The position numbers were made by a program, and so were the translations under genes. Source: Grimontia indica (GTDB lineage: Bacteria; Pseudomonadota; Gammaproteobacteria; Enterobacterales; Vibrionaceae). From it: a stretch of DNA of 64,000 bases. Location: positions 47,578 to 111,577 of the forward strand of contig NZ_ANFM02000011.1 of NCBI RefSeq assembly GCF_000333895.2. The letters run 5' to 3'. This document shows positions 19,385 to 28,932 of the stretch, piece by piece; positions within the stretch are counted from its first letter, which is position 1; the number at the start of each line of letters is the position of its first letter. The notes below the pieces were generated by a model. It was not told where the DNA came from. It did not search any database and was given only the letters and a program-made list of their open reading frames with translations.

Positions 19385-20225
19385 TCTCCAAAACGCCATC
19401 ATTGGCGTGATTGTAGGTTGGTTGCTGCTGTTCGTGTTTATCCCGAACCTGATGATTATTGTCACCAGCTTCCTGACCCGCGATGACGCAAACCTGATTG
19501 AGATGACCTTCACCTTGAGCAACTACGCCAAGTTGATGGACCCGCTCTACGCGAAGGTGGTTTGGCATTCATTCTATATGGCGGCCATTGCTACCCTGCT
19601 CTGTTTGCTGATTGGTTACCCGTTTGCGTACATTATTGCGCGAATGCCAGTGAAATGGCGTCCTGTGATGCTGTTTATGGTGATTATTCCTTTCTGGACT
19701 AACTCGCTGATCCGTACGTACGGCCTGAAAATTTTCCTGGGTACCCGTGGTTTGCTTAACGAAGGCCTGCTGACGCTGGGCATTATCGACAAGCCACTAC
19801 GGATTATGTACACCGAGTATGCGGTGATGATTGGCCTGGTTTATATCCTGCTGCCATTTATGATTCTGCCGCTTTACTCAAGCATCGAGAAGCTGGACAA
19901 CAGCTACCTCGAGGCGGCGAAAGACTTAGGCGCAAGCAAGCTTCAGGCATTTATCAAAGTTATTTTACCTTTGACCATGCCGGGCATCATCGCTGGCTGT
20001 CTTCTGGTTCTGCTTCCAGCATTGGGTATGTTCTACGTATCTGACCTACTGGGCGGCGCGAAGAACCTGTTGATTGGTAACGTCATCAAGAGTCAGATCC
20101 TCAATGTTCGTGACTGGCCGTTTGGTTCAGCAGCGAGTATTTCCCTGACTGTATTGATGGGTCTTATGCTGTTCGCCTACTGGCGTGTTGGCAAACTGAT
20201 TAACAAGAAGGTAGAGCTGGAATGA
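19371..20225 (+). CDS. potB: Spermidine/putrescine ABC transporter permease PotB
   Basis: 284 residues, six membrane helices. It starts [17 protein letters not shown] and continues [20 protein letters not shown], very close to E. coli PotB. The cytoplasmic coupling (EAA) loop is [20 protein letters not shown]. The ATG was chosen over an earlier in-frame ATG because it matches the family length. It overlaps potA by 14 bases and potC by four. Confidence 0.95.
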   Translation: MKKLNLQNAIIGVIVGWLLLFVFIPNLMIIVTSFLTRDDANLIEMTFTLSNYAKLMDPLYAKVVWHSFYMAAIATLLCLLIGYPFAYIIARMPVKWRPVMLFMVIIPFWTNSLIRTYGLKIFLGTRGLLNEGLLTLGIIDKPLRIMYTEYAVMIGLVYILLPFMILPLYSSIEKLDNSYLEAAKDLGASKLQAFIKVILPLTMPGIIAGCLLVLLPALGMFYVSDLLGGAKNLLIGNVIKSQILNVRDWPFGSAASISLTVLMGLMLFAYWRVGKLINKKVELE

Positions 20226-20992
20226 GTAAGTTTTTCCGTACCAGCTTTATGTCGCTGGTCTATGCGTTCTTATACATCCCTATCGTCATTCTTATCGTTA
20301 ACTCGTTTAACGAAAGTAAATTCGGTATGGAGTGGAAGGGTTTTACTACCAAGTGGTACACCCTGCTTTTGAATAACGACAGCCTGGTGCAGGCGGCGTG
20401 GAACTCACTGACAATCGCAGTGTTTTCTGCAACTGCAGCGGCAGTTATCGGCAGTCTGACTGCTGTTGCCCTGTTCCGCTATCGCTTCCGCGGTAAAGGC
20501 TTCGTGAATGGCATGCTGTTCGTGGTAATGATGTCTCCTGACATCGTGATGGCAATCTCGCTGTTGGCGCTGTTCGTGTTGATGGGCGCGCAATTGGGGT
20601 TCCTGACCCTGCTGTTATCGCACATTACTTTCTGTTTGCCGTTTGTAGTGGTGACGGTTTACAGCCGACTGAATGGTTTTGATGCGCGTATGCTTGAAGC
20701 AGCGAAAGACTTAGCTGCGAGCGAGTGGACGATTCTGACGAAAATCATTCTGCCTCTAGCTGCACCTGCGGTTGCTGCGGGCTGGTTGTTGAGCTTTACC
20801 CTGTCTTTGGACGACGTCATTGTTAGTTCGTTCGTGACGGGTCCAAGCTATGAAATCTTGCCACTGAAAATCTACTCAATGGTTAAGGTTGGCGTTTCTC
20901 CGGAAGTGAATGCTCTGGCGACGCTGATGCTTATCGTCTCTCTCGTGCTGGTTATTTGCTCTCAAATGCTGGCACGCGACAAAGTGCGATAA
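20222..20992 (+). CDS. potC: Spermidine/putrescine ABC transporter permease PotC
   Basis: 256 residues, six membrane helices, with the EAA loop EAAKDLAASEWTILTKIILP and the conserved LSLDDVIVSSFVTGP near the C-terminus. It pairs with PotB to form the polyamine channel. Coupled to potB through ATGA; separated from potD by a hairpin. Confidence 0.95.
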   Translation: MSKFFRTSFMSLVYAFLYIPIVILIVNSFNESKFGMEWKGFTTKWYTLLLNNDSLVQAAWNSLTIAVFSATAAAVIGSLTAVALFRYRFRGKGFVNGMLFVVMMSPDIVMAISLLALFVLMGAQLGFLTLLLSHITFCLPFVVVTVYSRLNGFDARMLEAAKDLAASEWTILTKIILPLAAPAVAAGWLLSFTLSLDDVIVSSFVTGPSYEILPLKIYSMVKVGVSPEVNALATLMLIVSLVLVICSQMLARDKVR

Positions 20993-20999
20993 TGATACG

Positions 21000-21028
21000 A
21001 GGGGAGCAATCTTGAAGGTTGCTCCCCT
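21000..21028 (+). terminator. Intercistronic hairpin between potC and potD
   Basis: 10-bp perfect stem AGGGGAGCAA / TTGCTCCCCT with a 9-base loop, 7 bp after the potC stop. The bases after it (CTGTTGTTTTCG) are only partly T-rich. It may be a partial terminator or an mRNA-protecting structure that sets the level of potD relative to the membrane genes. Confidence 0.65.
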
Positions 21029-21114
21029 CTGTTGTTTTCGCATTTTTCAGTCACGGATGGCTTGAACCACCCGTTATTCTCAATAATACCAATGAAAAAC
21101 TACAGGAGTTGTCG

Positions 21115-22155
21115 ATGAAACCCTGGTCTAAGTTTGTGCTGGGAAGCGCACTGTCCTTCTCTCTTTTCTCTCACGCTGCGATTGCAGAAGAAGAGCTCTA
21201 TTTCTACAACTGGTCTGAATACATTCCTACCGAAGTGCTTGAGCAGTTCACAGAGGAAACTGGCATCAAAGTCATTTACTCAACCTACGAGTCAAATGAA
21301 AGCATGTATGCAAAATTGAAAACACACCCTGAAGGTTACGATCTGGTTGTGCCATCGACTTACTATGTGAAGAAGATGCGCGACGAAGGCATGCTGCAAA
21401 AAATCGATAAAAGCAAACTTAGCCACTTCGACGGCCTTGATCCAAACAACCTGAACAAGCCGTTTGACCCAGATAACCAATACTCTATCCCTTACATTTG
21501 GGGCGCTACAGGTATTGGTGTAAATACAGACTTTATTGAAAAAGATTCTGTTAGCTCATGGGCCGACCTTTGGAGTCCTAACTACGAAGGCCAACTGCTG
21601 ATGATGGATGACGCTCGTGAATTCTTCCATATCGCTCTGACCAAACTCGGCTACTCGGCTAACACCACCAACCCGGAAGAAATCAAAGCGGCTTACGAAG
21701 AGCTGAAGAAGATCATGCCAAACGTGCTGGTGTTCAACTCAGACTTCCCAGCAAACCCTTATATGGCAGGTGAAGTTGCACTGGGTATGCTTTGGAACGG
21801 TTCTGCTTACATCGCTCGTAGCGAAGGCGCACCTGTAGACATCGTATGGCCGGAAGAAGGCGCGATTTTCTGGATGGATAGCCTCGCGATCCCTGCAACG
21901 GCTAAAAACGTGGACGCTGCACACAAGATGATCGATTTCCTGCTTCGTCCAGAGAATGCAGCGAAACTGGCTATCGAAATCGGTTACCCAACACCGGTTA
22001 AAGCGGCTTACCCTCTCCTGCCGAAGGCGTTCAAAGACGACCCAAGCGTTTATCCACCACAAGATGTGATGGAAAAAGGTGAATGGCAAAGCTCAGTTGG
22101 CGAAGCGAATGTGCTTTATGAAGAGTACTTCCAGAAGTTGAAAGCGGGTCAGTAA
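21115..22155 (+). CDS. potD: Spermidine/putrescine-binding protein PotD
   Basis: 346 residues. A signal peptide (MKPWSKFVLGSALSFSLFSH, cleavage near AIAEE) is followed by a periplasmic binding protein of the PotD type: LYFYNWSEYIPTEVLEQFTE, then YDLVVPSTYYVKKM and PYIWGATGIGVN. Polyamine-contact residues such as the tryptophan and aspartates of this family lie in these segments. The start is set by CAGGAG 6 bases before the ATG and by the signal peptide; the longer reading begins within the hairpin. It has its own terminator. Confidence 0.95.
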   Translation: MKPWSKFVLGSALSFSLFSHAAIAEEELYFYNWSEYIPTEVLEQFTEETGIKVIYSTYESNESMYAKLKTHPEGYDLVVPSTYYVKKMRDEGMLQKIDKSKLSHFDGLDPNNLNKPFDPDNQYSIPYIWGATGIGVNTDFIEKDSVSSWADLWSPNYEGQLLMMDDAREFFHIALTKLGYSANTTNPEEIKAAYEELKKIMPNVLVFNSDFPANPYMAGEVALGMLWNGSAYIARSEGAPVDIVWPEEGAIFWMDSLAIPATAKNVDAAHKMIDFLLRPENAAKLAIEIGYPTPVKAAYPLLPKAFKDDPSVYPPQDVMEKGEWQSSVGEANVLYEEYFQKLKAGQ

Positions 22156-22160
22156 CACAC

Positions 22161-22185
22161 AAAAAGCGGCCAGTGGCCGCTTTTT
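22161..22185 (+). terminator. Terminator of potD
   Basis: 11-bp perfect stem AAAAAGCGGCC / GGCCGCTTTTT with loop AGT. It is symmetrical enough to serve the convergent cobB as well. Confidence 0.92.
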
Positions 22186-22205
22186 AATCTATTGTTAACG
22201 GCAAG

Positions 22206-22922
22206 TTAATCCTGAAGCGCCAAGATCTCCCCGACCAGTTCTGGTACAAGAATACTCGCCTTTCCATAGCGCTTTTCATCAAATTCGCTCTCTACTGCAC
22301 TTGGCTCCAGATTCACTTCAATCGTTCTCGCACCATTAATGGCCGCTTCGTGCACAAACCCTGCAGCAGGATAAACAGAGCCCGACGTACCAATCGAAAT
22401 AAACAGGTCTGCTTCTACCAAAGCGGTATGGATCTTGTCCATATCAAGTGGCATTTCACCAAACCAGACAACATGTGGCCTCATGGGCGATGGCATTTGG
22501 CAGCAATGACATAGGTCATCGACCATGATGTCATCTTTCCAGTCCAACACCTGATTAGAGCCACTACAGCGCGCTTTCAATAATTCGCCATGCATATGGA
22601 TAATGTTTTCGCTTCCTGCGCGCTCATGAAGATTGTCGATGTTTTGCGTAACGACCATCACCGAACCTTCAAGCTCCCGTTCCAGCTTTGCCAATGCTTC
22701 GTGAGCAGGGTTGGGAGCAACACCAGACTGAAGCTGTCGGCGTCGCTGATTGTAAAAGGTTTGCACCAATGCTGGGTTTCTCGCGAAACCTTCCGGTGTG
22801 GCAACGTCTTCGATGTGATGCTCTTCCCATAAACCATCTTGCGCCCGAAAGGTACGAATCCCCGACTCCGCCGAGATACCTGCACCAGTCAATATGACAA
22901 TGTTTTTATAGGGAAATTGCAT
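22206..22922 (-). CDS. cobB: NAD-dependent protein deacylase (sirtuin)
   Basis: 238 residues, Sir2 family. NAD-binding GAGIS (13-17), the QNID motif (93-96), the catalytic histidine in HMHGEL (H111) and the zinc cysteines (C119 and CHCC) are all present. Y57 and R60 in [10 protein letters not shown] are the class III residues that favour acidic acyl groups such as succinyl-lysine. The start MQFPYKNIV has AAGGAAG before it; a longer reading adds 16 residues without support. CobB removes acetyl and succinyl groups from many metabolic enzymes. Confidence 0.95.
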   Translation of the reverse strand: MQFPYKNIVILTGAGISAESGIRTFRAQDGLWEEHHIEDVATPEGFARNPALVQTFYNQRRRQLQSGVAPNPAHEALAKLERELEGSVMVVTQNIDNLHERAGSENIIHMHGELLKARCSGSNQVLDWKDDIMVDDLCHCCQMPSPMRPHVVWFGEMPLDMDKIHTALVEADLFISIGTSGSVYPAAGFVHEAAINGARTIEVNLEPSAVESEFDEKRYGKASILVPELVGEILALQD

Positions 22923-23135
22923 GTTGGGCTTCCTTTCTGGTCGTGATTTCTGCGCGCTTATTCGTGTCATTCTTTGGCTAGCGCTTTAATCCTTTATATC
23001 ACTGTTGGTATTGGCAAAACAGGGTGACGGGACTAGACCATGGTCGAAATTCCACATAAAACAAGATTTAACGAGAGAAACCAGAAATATGTCTTATATT
23101 TAATAAGTGTCCCAAACATGAATCGGAACGACTAA

Positions 23136-24389
23136 TTGCGACCGCTCAAACTCACATTACTTGCCGCTTCAGCAGCTACATTAGCTTCAGGTCATGCTGC
23201 GGCTAATGAGCACGTCAAGGTCAGTGGGTTCGGAAATATATCTGCCATTCACTCAGGCTCCGAAGATTTTGGTTTCGTTTATGACCTAACCAAAGAAGGT
23301 GTCTTTGACGAGTGGAGCCTTAAAGCGGGTTCTGCGGTCGGATTACAACTTAATGCCAATCTCTTCGATAATTGGGACTTCGTGATTCAGGGGGTTGTTC
23401 AGGAACGCATAGAAAACGATTTAAATAAGAGCATTACCTGGGCCTTTCTTCGATACAAAATCTCTCCAGATGTGACCGTCAGAGTCGGACGTATCGCCAC
23501 TCCGATTTATATGTTGTCAGAATACCGCGATGTAGGTTTTGCTTACCTATGGACAAAGCCTATCACGGATTTCTACGCCAATATTCCTGTTACCAGCTTG
23601 AATGGTGGTGACATTGCTTACACCACCCCATTCGCAGATGGCGTCATAGAAGCCAAAGTGTTTGGTGGGCAGTCCGAAGTATCCATAAACACCGTATTTA
23701 GCTCGTACGAGGTGACATTGTCACCTCTGGTGGGAGCAAAGGTTAGTTTTCTGTCTGATCTATGGAACCTCTCAGCGTCGGCAGCCTCGGCCAAAGTTGA
23801 TGAGGGAAACCCAGCGGCGTCTTTGATCGCTTTAGCTGGAGGGAACACGCAAATTTTAGCAGCGTGGCCCTCACTTCAAGGCACATTGCAGGACTTTGAA
23901 TTTGAATCAACATGGTTTCGCTACTATTCGATTGGCGCTCAATATGAAACCGGAGACTGGAACGTACAAACCGAATTGAGTTATACGGATGCAGACTGGC
24001 CTTTCTTTCCAGATTTGATGGCGGGATATACCAGCCTTGGAAAAACAGTTGATGACCTCACCATTTACGGTTTCGTTTCAAAAGCAAAATCAGTAGGCAA
24101 CTTCTACGAATTAGAACCACCACCTGGCAACGTTTTATCAGTGCCAGAGATCAGTTCTGCATATGGGGTAATCAAGTCCAACCTAGATGCACGAGTGATC
24201 GACCAGGAGACGCTCGGTGTTGGAGCGCGTTATTACATCAATCCACAGCTATCACTAAAAGGACAAATAGAAAGAACTTGGTTGAACAACGATAGGATCG
24301 GGGGCTGGTCAGTAACTGAAAAAAGCCTAACAAAGCCAGTACCTGAATACATCGATACCTTCTCTATAAGCCTGAGTTTTGTGTTCTGA
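23136..24389 (+). CDS. Porin-like outer-membrane beta-barrel protein
   Basis: 417 residues. A signal peptide (RPLKLTLLAASAATLASG, cleavage near AAANE) is followed by alternating beta-strand patterns and a terminal phenylalanine (SFSISLSFVF), the marks of an outer-membrane barrel. The segment VRVGRIATPIYMLSEYRDVG is typical of porins in the Gram-negative porin/OprP-like group. The start is TTG, directly after an in-frame TAA, with CGGAA ahead of it. It ends one base before the ATG of the next gene. Substrate unknown. First gene of a three-gene signalling operon. Confidence 0.75.
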   Translation: MRPLKLTLLAASAATLASGHAAANEHVKVSGFGNISAIHSGSEDFGFVYDLTKEGVFDEWSLKAGSAVGLQLNANLFDNWDFVIQGVVQERIENDLNKSITWAFLRYKISPDVTVRVGRIATPIYMLSEYRDVGFAYLWTKPITDFYANIPVTSLNGGDIAYTTPFADGVIEAKVFGGQSEVSINTVFSSYEVTLSPLVGAKVSFLSDLWNLSASAASAKVDEGNPAASLIALAGGNTQILAAWPSLQGTLQDFEFESTWFRYYSIGAQYETGDWNVQTELSYTDADWPFFPDLMAGYTSLGKTVDDLTIYGFVSKAKSVGNFYELEPPPGNVLSVPEISSAYGVIKSNLDARVIDQETLGVGARYYINPQLSLKGQIERTWLNNDRIGGWSVTEKSLTKPVPEYIDTFSISLSFVF

Positions 24390-24390
24390 C

Positions 24391-24825
24391 ATGAAAAGAT
24401 TTGTATTCGCGATACTCACATTGATATGGCTAGCATGGTCTCCAGGAGTCCGTGCAGAGTTGGTTGTGGTTGTGAATGCAGAAAACCCGCTAAGCTCTTT
24501 GTCCTCTCGGCAGTTGATAGATTTGTACATGGGTCGTTACAACTCCTATCCAAATGGAGAATCAGCGAACACAACCGATCTTCCCGAAAAAAGCAAAGAA
24601 CGTGAGTATTTTTATCGGATGCTAGTCGGCAAATCAGCTGCGCAAATTAACGCTTACTGGGCAAGGTTACTTTTTACTGGTAAGTCAGAGCCTCCACAGA
24701 CCGTTCGTTCTTCCGCTGACGTCATTGCTTTAGTAAAAGATAACAAGAATGCGATTGCTTATATCAACGAAGCCGATCTGGTTGATGGTTTGAAAGTGGT
24801 ATATCGATTTGAAAATACTCAATAA
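24391..24825 (+). CDS. Small PstS-like periplasmic protein
   Basis: 144 residues with a signal peptide (MKRFVFAILTLIWLAWSPGV, cleavage after RAE region) and one lobe of a PBP-like fold related to phosphate-binding PstS: LSSLSSRQLIDLYMGRYNSYPNG, then INAYWARLLFTGKSEPP and NAIAYINEAD. Full PstS proteins have two lobes, so this one is short and probably acts as a sensor or accessory domain, not a transport protein. It lies one base after the porin gene and overlaps the diguanylate cyclase gene by 17 bases, which argues for a joint role. Confidence 0.78.
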   Translation: MKRFVFAILTLIWLAWSPGVRAELVVVVNAENPLSSLSSRQLIDLYMGRYNSYPNGESANTTDLPEKSKEREYFYRMLVGKSAAQINAYWARLLFTGKSEPPQTVRSSADVIALVKDNKNAIAYINEADLVDGLKVVYRFENTQ

Positions 24826-26437
24826 ACGCATACACATTCGGGTTGCCACCGGGGTGGCCACAGGGGCGCTACTCTTCTCGATCTTCGCTTCCATCACTTG
24901 GTTCTACATCTCCTACCACCAGGAAGTTGACCGGTCACGCAGCCAGATACGCCAGGTTATCACCACCATTGAGCAAACTGCCTCGATAGCGATGTATTTA
25001 GGTAACAAAGAACTGGCAGAAGAAGTACTTAGAGGGCTTGAGGCGAATGACATTATTTCTGCCGCGCGACTAACTAGCCAAGATGGGTTATCCGCCTCGT
25101 TTTCCGGAAACAGCGAACTTGACCAAACCGACACAGCCATCATTTTTCCTATTATTTCTCCTTTTGATGAAAACGAATTCGTTGGTGATCTTTTGGTGTA
25201 CCCAAACCAAAGGTATATCGAAAACAATGCGATATCGTTGGCAAAGATTCAGGTTATCGTACTGGTTTTCTATTCGGTGATCATCGCCCTGCTTACTCTG
25301 GTTATCGTCAACCGCATCCTGACGGAGCCAATGAAAAACATCGCGAACCGCTTCCACTTAATAACCCCCGGCGACGCCACAAGGATTGATGTGCCTATCG
25401 GCCACAAAGAAAACGAAATAGGTGCGCTGGTTGGCGACATCAATGGCCTGTTAGACGCCGTAAACAACCAGATAGACAATGAGCGGGAGCTAAGGGCAGA
25501 AACGGAAAATCTCTCTAAAAAATTCCGCTTTATATTCGAGCGCGCCAGTGCCGGCATTGGTTTAATCGATGCCAGCAATAAACTCATCGTTGCCAATCCA
25601 GCGCTACTTAGGCTGCTTGGTCAAACCTTTATCGTCGATGCAGAGCGATTCAATAAGACTGACTTCACCAGTTACTTCAACGACCCTGCCGAAATTAAAG
25701 AGTTCATTGAAGAGTTTTGGCTCAAGCCAGGTAACCAGTTCAGCGCCATGGACATTCAACTTAAACACAAAGTCCGTGCCGCCGACCGCTGGGTGCATTG
25801 TCTGTTTTCAAAAGTCGAAGACATTAATAATCCCGATGATAGCCTGCTTGAAATCGTGCTTTATGACATCACCGAGCGCGCCGAACGAGAGCAAAACATT
25901 ATCTATGAAGCAGAACATGACCCAATTACCCAACTGCTCAACAGACGGGCTGGCATGGCGAAATTGGAAGTGTCTCTGGAAGAAGCTGAAAAGAAACAGC
26001 GTAAGTTTGCGTTACTGATGATTGACTTGGATGGCTTTAAACATGTTAACGACACATACGGGCATGATGCGGGTGATAAGGTGATTATTGAAGTTGCTAA
26101 ACGCATCAAGCAATTCTTCCGTGGATCAGATGTCGTCGCCCGTTGGGGCGGTGATGAGTTCTTGATTGGCTTCTCTTACAACCCGAATTATGAAACGGCC
26201 GTGTCTGATATCGCGTCAGACCTCCAGTTCCAGATTGCCCTTCCTGTAGAAATCGGCCACGAACAGACTGCCTGTGTCGGTTCAAGTATCGGTATCAGTG
26301 TTTATCCCGATAACGATGAGACCATCAGTGCTCTCATTGAACAAGCCGATGAAGCCATGTACTACGTGAAAAATAACGGTAAAAACTTCTTCCGTTTCTA
26401 TACAGCAGAAGAAGCGACCGCATCTGCAAATCGTTAA
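24809..26437 (+). CDS. Membrane diguanylate cyclase (CHASE8-HAMP-PAS-GGDEF)
   Basis: 542 residues. A first membrane helix (about 14-35) leads to a periplasmic domain of the YfiN/CHASE8 kind (QTASIAMYLGNKELAEEVLR...), then a second helix (147-168), HAMP (170-225), PAS (235-355) and GGDEF (370-535). The active-site motif RWGGDEF is intact and the inhibitory site RGSD lies exactly five residues before GGDEF, so the enzyme should make c-di-GMP and be product-inhibited. The start is TTG inside the preceding gene; no ATG gives the first helix. The periplasmic partner is probably the small protein encoded just before it. Confidence 0.9.
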   Translation: MKILNKRIHIRVATGVATGALLFSIFASITWFYISYHQEVDRSRSQIRQVITTIEQTASIAMYLGNKELAEEVLRGLEANDIISAARLTSQDGLSASFSGNSELDQTDTAIIFPIISPFDENEFVGDLLVYPNQRYIENNAISLAKIQVIVLVFYSVIIALLTLVIVNRILTEPMKNIANRFHLITPGDATRIDVPIGHKENEIGALVGDINGLLDAVNNQIDNERELRAETENLSKKFRFIFERASAGIGLIDASNKLIVANPALLRLLGQTFIVDAERFNKTDFTSYFNDPAEIKEFIEEFWLKPGNQFSAMDIQLKHKVRAADRWVHCLFSKVEDINNPDDSLLEIVLYDITERAEREQNIIYEAEHDPITQLLNRRAGMAKLEVSLEEAEKKQRKFALLMIDLDGFKHVNDTYGHDAGDKVIIEVAKRIKQFFRGSDVVARWGGDEFLIGFSYNPNYETAVSDIASDLQFQIALPVEIGHEQTACVGSSIGISVYPDNDETISALIEQADEAMYYVKNNGKNFFRFYTAEEATASANR

Positions 26438-26518
26438 ACTATCTCAACAAGGAAATAGACCCTTACTCTCCTACTCTGTATTCTGCCTTGAATCTTCAAA
26501 TGGAATGGAAGCTTGTTG

Positions 26519-26968
26519 ATGCATCCCCTTAGAGTGTCTGTGCGGGCTGTCTGCTATCACGAAAATACGATTTTGCTGGCTGAACACCGCGATGAACGCG
26601 GCCTTTGGTACATCATTCCCGGTGGCGGTATACAACACAATGAAACGCTGGACGTTGCCTTTAAACGAGAACTGCTAGAGGAAACCGGTGGCGAAGCAGA
26701 CATGGGAGACATTCTGTTTGTTCGCGAAGTCATTGCTGATGAATTAGACACCACTTACCTTCCTAAACACCTTCATCAAATTGAATTGTTTGTGGAAGCG
26801 ACTAACTTTCGTCAGGTAACAGAAGCCTCCGAACTCGACAAAGACCAGATTGGAATGGTTTGGATGCCTCTTAATAAGTTGCCTGAATTATTGTTTTTTC
26901 CGAAAACCATGGTCAAAGCACTGCAAACAAAATCCTTCGATCGCATATATCAAGGACACATTCTGTAA
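26519..26968 (+). CDS. Nudix hydrolase
   Basis: 149 residues with a complete Nudix box: GGIQHNETLDVAFKRELLEE followed by TGG, matching G-x5-E-x7-RE-U-xEE-xG. It should cleave a nucleoside diphosphate linked to another group; the substrate is not predictable. The start ATG at 26519 is 7 bases after GGAAG; two TTG codons just before it in frame are less likely. Stands alone. Confidence 0.88.
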   Translation: MHPLRVSVRAVCYHENTILLAEHRDERGLWYIIPGGGIQHNETLDVAFKRELLEETGGEADMGDILFVREVIADELDTTYLPKHLHQIELFVEATNFRQVTEASELDKDQIGMVWMPLNKLPELLFFPKTMVKALQTKSFDRIYQGHIL

Positions 26969-27046
26969 CTGGCTAGACCATTTAGTACTATTCACTCAGT
27001 TACAATGCCCAGCAAGATTAACAGTGGACATCCACCAAAAGAGATC

Positions 27047-27766
27047 ATGCAGTTAAATAACTACTTCAGCCAAAAAGATGGCCAGTTCGTTTTCACTCGC
27101 CAGCAAGCCAGCCATTTCGCCAAACTCGTTGCCGGTGACTTTAACCCAATACACGATGAAGACTCGAAGCGATTCTGTGTTCCTGGTGACCTTCTGTTCT
27201 CTGTTCTCCTCGCAAAAGCGGGTATCAGTCAGAACATGAAAGTGAGCTTCGCAGGCATGATCTCCGATAACCTTGGTCTCAATATTCGTGAAGACGACAA
27301 CGGGAACCTCGATGTGGTCGACGCGAATGATAAATGCTATCTCACCATGCACCGTGAAGGTGAAAACCTTGTTGACGAGAAGCTTGCGGCAAACGTCGCT
27401 GAAAACTATGTGAAGTTTTCCGGCATGAACTTTCCACACATCATGGTTCCTTTGATGGAAGAAAGCGGCATGATGATCAATCCAGACCGCCCGCTGGTGA
27501 TGTATGAGAGCATGGAGCTCAATTTCAAGCACCTTAATTTCTCTAACCCTACTGTAGAGCTGACCCACTCCAGCATGGAAGTTTCAGGTAAGCGTGGAGC
27601 TGTCATTTTGGCTTTCGCCTTTAAAGAAAATGGTGAAGTGATTGGCGAAGGGAAAAAGAAAATGGTGTGTAGCGGCTTAAGAGAATTTGAAACAACAGCA
27701 GTCGATGCGCTAGTTGATAAATTTAACAGCCGAAAATCCGAATTTTTATCAGAACTGCCTGCATAA
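27047..27766 (+). CDS. DUF3581 family protein
   Basis: 239 residues. The N-terminal half has FAKLVAGDFNPIHDED, a GDFNPIH motif like the hydratase motif of MaoC/hotdog proteins. The whole protein matches my memory of the DUF3581 family, which is widespread in Vibrio and Shewanella. No signal peptide or membrane helix. The start MQLNNYF is preferred because AAAGAG lies 5 bases ahead; an in-frame ATG 42 bases earlier lacks this. Function unknown; hotdog-type chemistry on an acyl substrate is a guess. Confidence 0.78.
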   Translation: MQLNNYFSQKDGQFVFTRQQASHFAKLVAGDFNPIHDEDSKRFCVPGDLLFSVLLAKAGISQNMKVSFAGMISDNLGLNIREDDNGNLDVVDANDKCYLTMHREGENLVDEKLAANVAENYVKFSGMNFPHIMVPLMEESGMMINPDRPLVMYESMELNFKHLNFSNPTVELTHSSMEVSGKRGAVILAFAFKENGEVIGEGKKKMVCSGLREFETTAVDALVDKFNSRKSEFLSELPA

Positions 27767-27786
27767 CCTGTACGACATACCATATG

Positions 27787-27812
27787 AACCCCGATTCATT
27801 CGGGGTTTTTTA
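27787..27812 (+). terminator. Terminator of the DUF3581 gene
   Basis: 8-bp stem AACCCCGA / TCGGGGTT with loop TTCAT, followed by a T run. Confidence 0.9.
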
Positions 27813-27901
27813 TTTGCGTCAATGTCTTATGTTCAATATTTAGTCACACTTTTCACACACTGTTCTATATTTAACTTATCAATAGCGCGCTGGAGTTAAA
27901 T

Positions 27902-28726
27902 ATGGCAACTGCGAATCTACTCTCTCATATCGATAAGCTCCCAAAGATTCCAAAGGTCGTTCAGGAACTGATGGATTTGGTGAACAGTGACGGTTCTGAC
28001 ATGAACCAAATCTCTGAAAAAATGGCAATGGATCAGGTGATCAGTGCCCGCGTGTTACGCCTGTCGAATTCTGCTCATTTTGGACGTGGAAGAAGCGTTA
28101 GTTCCGTCGACGAAGCTGTTATTCGCCTTGGACTTGGCCCAATTAGAACCTTGGTGACAGCATCAGCGCTGATGAGTACCTTCCCCAAAATTGAAGGACT
28201 GGACTTAAATGCCTTTTGGGGCTCCACATTCGAAGTCGCGACCTTATGTAAATCCGTGGCTAGAGAATTGAAGGCGGACCAAAACGAAGCCTTTACGGCG
28301 GGTATGCTTCATAACATCGGCGACCTGCTGATTTACACCGTTTATCCTGATAAAGCCCAGAAGGTGGAGTTACACATGGAAGCGGGTAAAACCAAGCCCG
28401 AGGCGCAACAAATCGTCCTAAATACCGACAATGCAGAGCTTGGCGGTCAACTGGCAAGAAGTTGGAAATTCGCAGATACCCTCGTCGATGCAATCGCTCA
28501 CCAATACGGGGCTGTTCAAGGCGACAACTTTTCTCAATTGGCTGCTATTATCAACTTCTCATCAAAAGTCGATGATAAATGGGATGATCTTGTAGATGGC
28601 GAAGCCAAAATAACCTGGCTTAATCATCAACTGGAATACAGCATGCTTGGCCTGAATGAAAGCATTGTAGAGACCATAGATGACATCCGCGGTGCAGGTC
28701 GAGAAATGGCAGACTCGCTGCTGTAG
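27902..28726 (+). CDS. HDOD domain protein
   Basis: 274 residues with one HDOD domain covering most of the length (about 8-205): LPKIPKVVQELMDLV, then QVISARVLRLSNSAHFGR and the HD-like FTAGMLHNIGDLLI. HDOD proteins lack the full metal-binding set of HD phosphohydrolases and usually work in signalling, often with c-di-GMP networks. No receiver or GGDEF/EAL domain is fused. It stands alone with its own terminator. Confidence 0.88.
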   Translation: MATANLLSHIDKLPKIPKVVQELMDLVNSDGSDMNQISEKMAMDQVISARVLRLSNSAHFGRGRSVSSVDEAVIRLGLGPIRTLVTASALMSTFPKIEGLDLNAFWGSTFEVATLCKSVARELKADQNEAFTAGMLHNIGDLLIYTVYPDKAQKVELHMEAGKTKPEAQQIVLNTDNAELGGQLARSWKFADTLVDAIAHQYGAVQGDNFSQLAAIINFSSKVDDKWDDLVDGEAKITWLNHQLEYSMLGLNESIVETIDDIRGAGREMADSLL

Positions 28727-28747
28727 GCCTTTCCCAACAACACCTTG

Positions 28748-28769
28748 AAAAGCGCCTTTTGGCGCTTTT
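28748..28769 (+). terminator. Terminator of the HDOD gene
   Basis: 9-bp perfect stem AAAAGCGCC / GGCGCTTTT with loop TTTT. Confidence 0.88.
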
Positions 28770-28858
28770 CGCACATCTAGCATCCATTAAGGCATTTTTG
28801 GAAACAATAAATTCATTTAATGCTATTTATCGAAAGGTGGTCGGTGCATATTCTCAAA

Positions 28859-28873
28859 TTCTAATAATTAGAA
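28859..28873 (+). promoter_or_regulatory. Palindrome before the lactate operon
   Basis: TTCTAATAATTAGAA is a perfect 7-1-7 palindrome about 60 bp before the lutA start, in an AT-rich promoter region. It could be an operator for a lactate-responsive regulator, but it does not match the LldR/PdhR pattern that I know. Confidence 0.35.
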
Positions 28874-28932
28874 AATCCAGTCTCCGAAAGAGTGACTAGA
28901 ACTCAATGAAAGCAATGTCGCGAGGACAGCAA

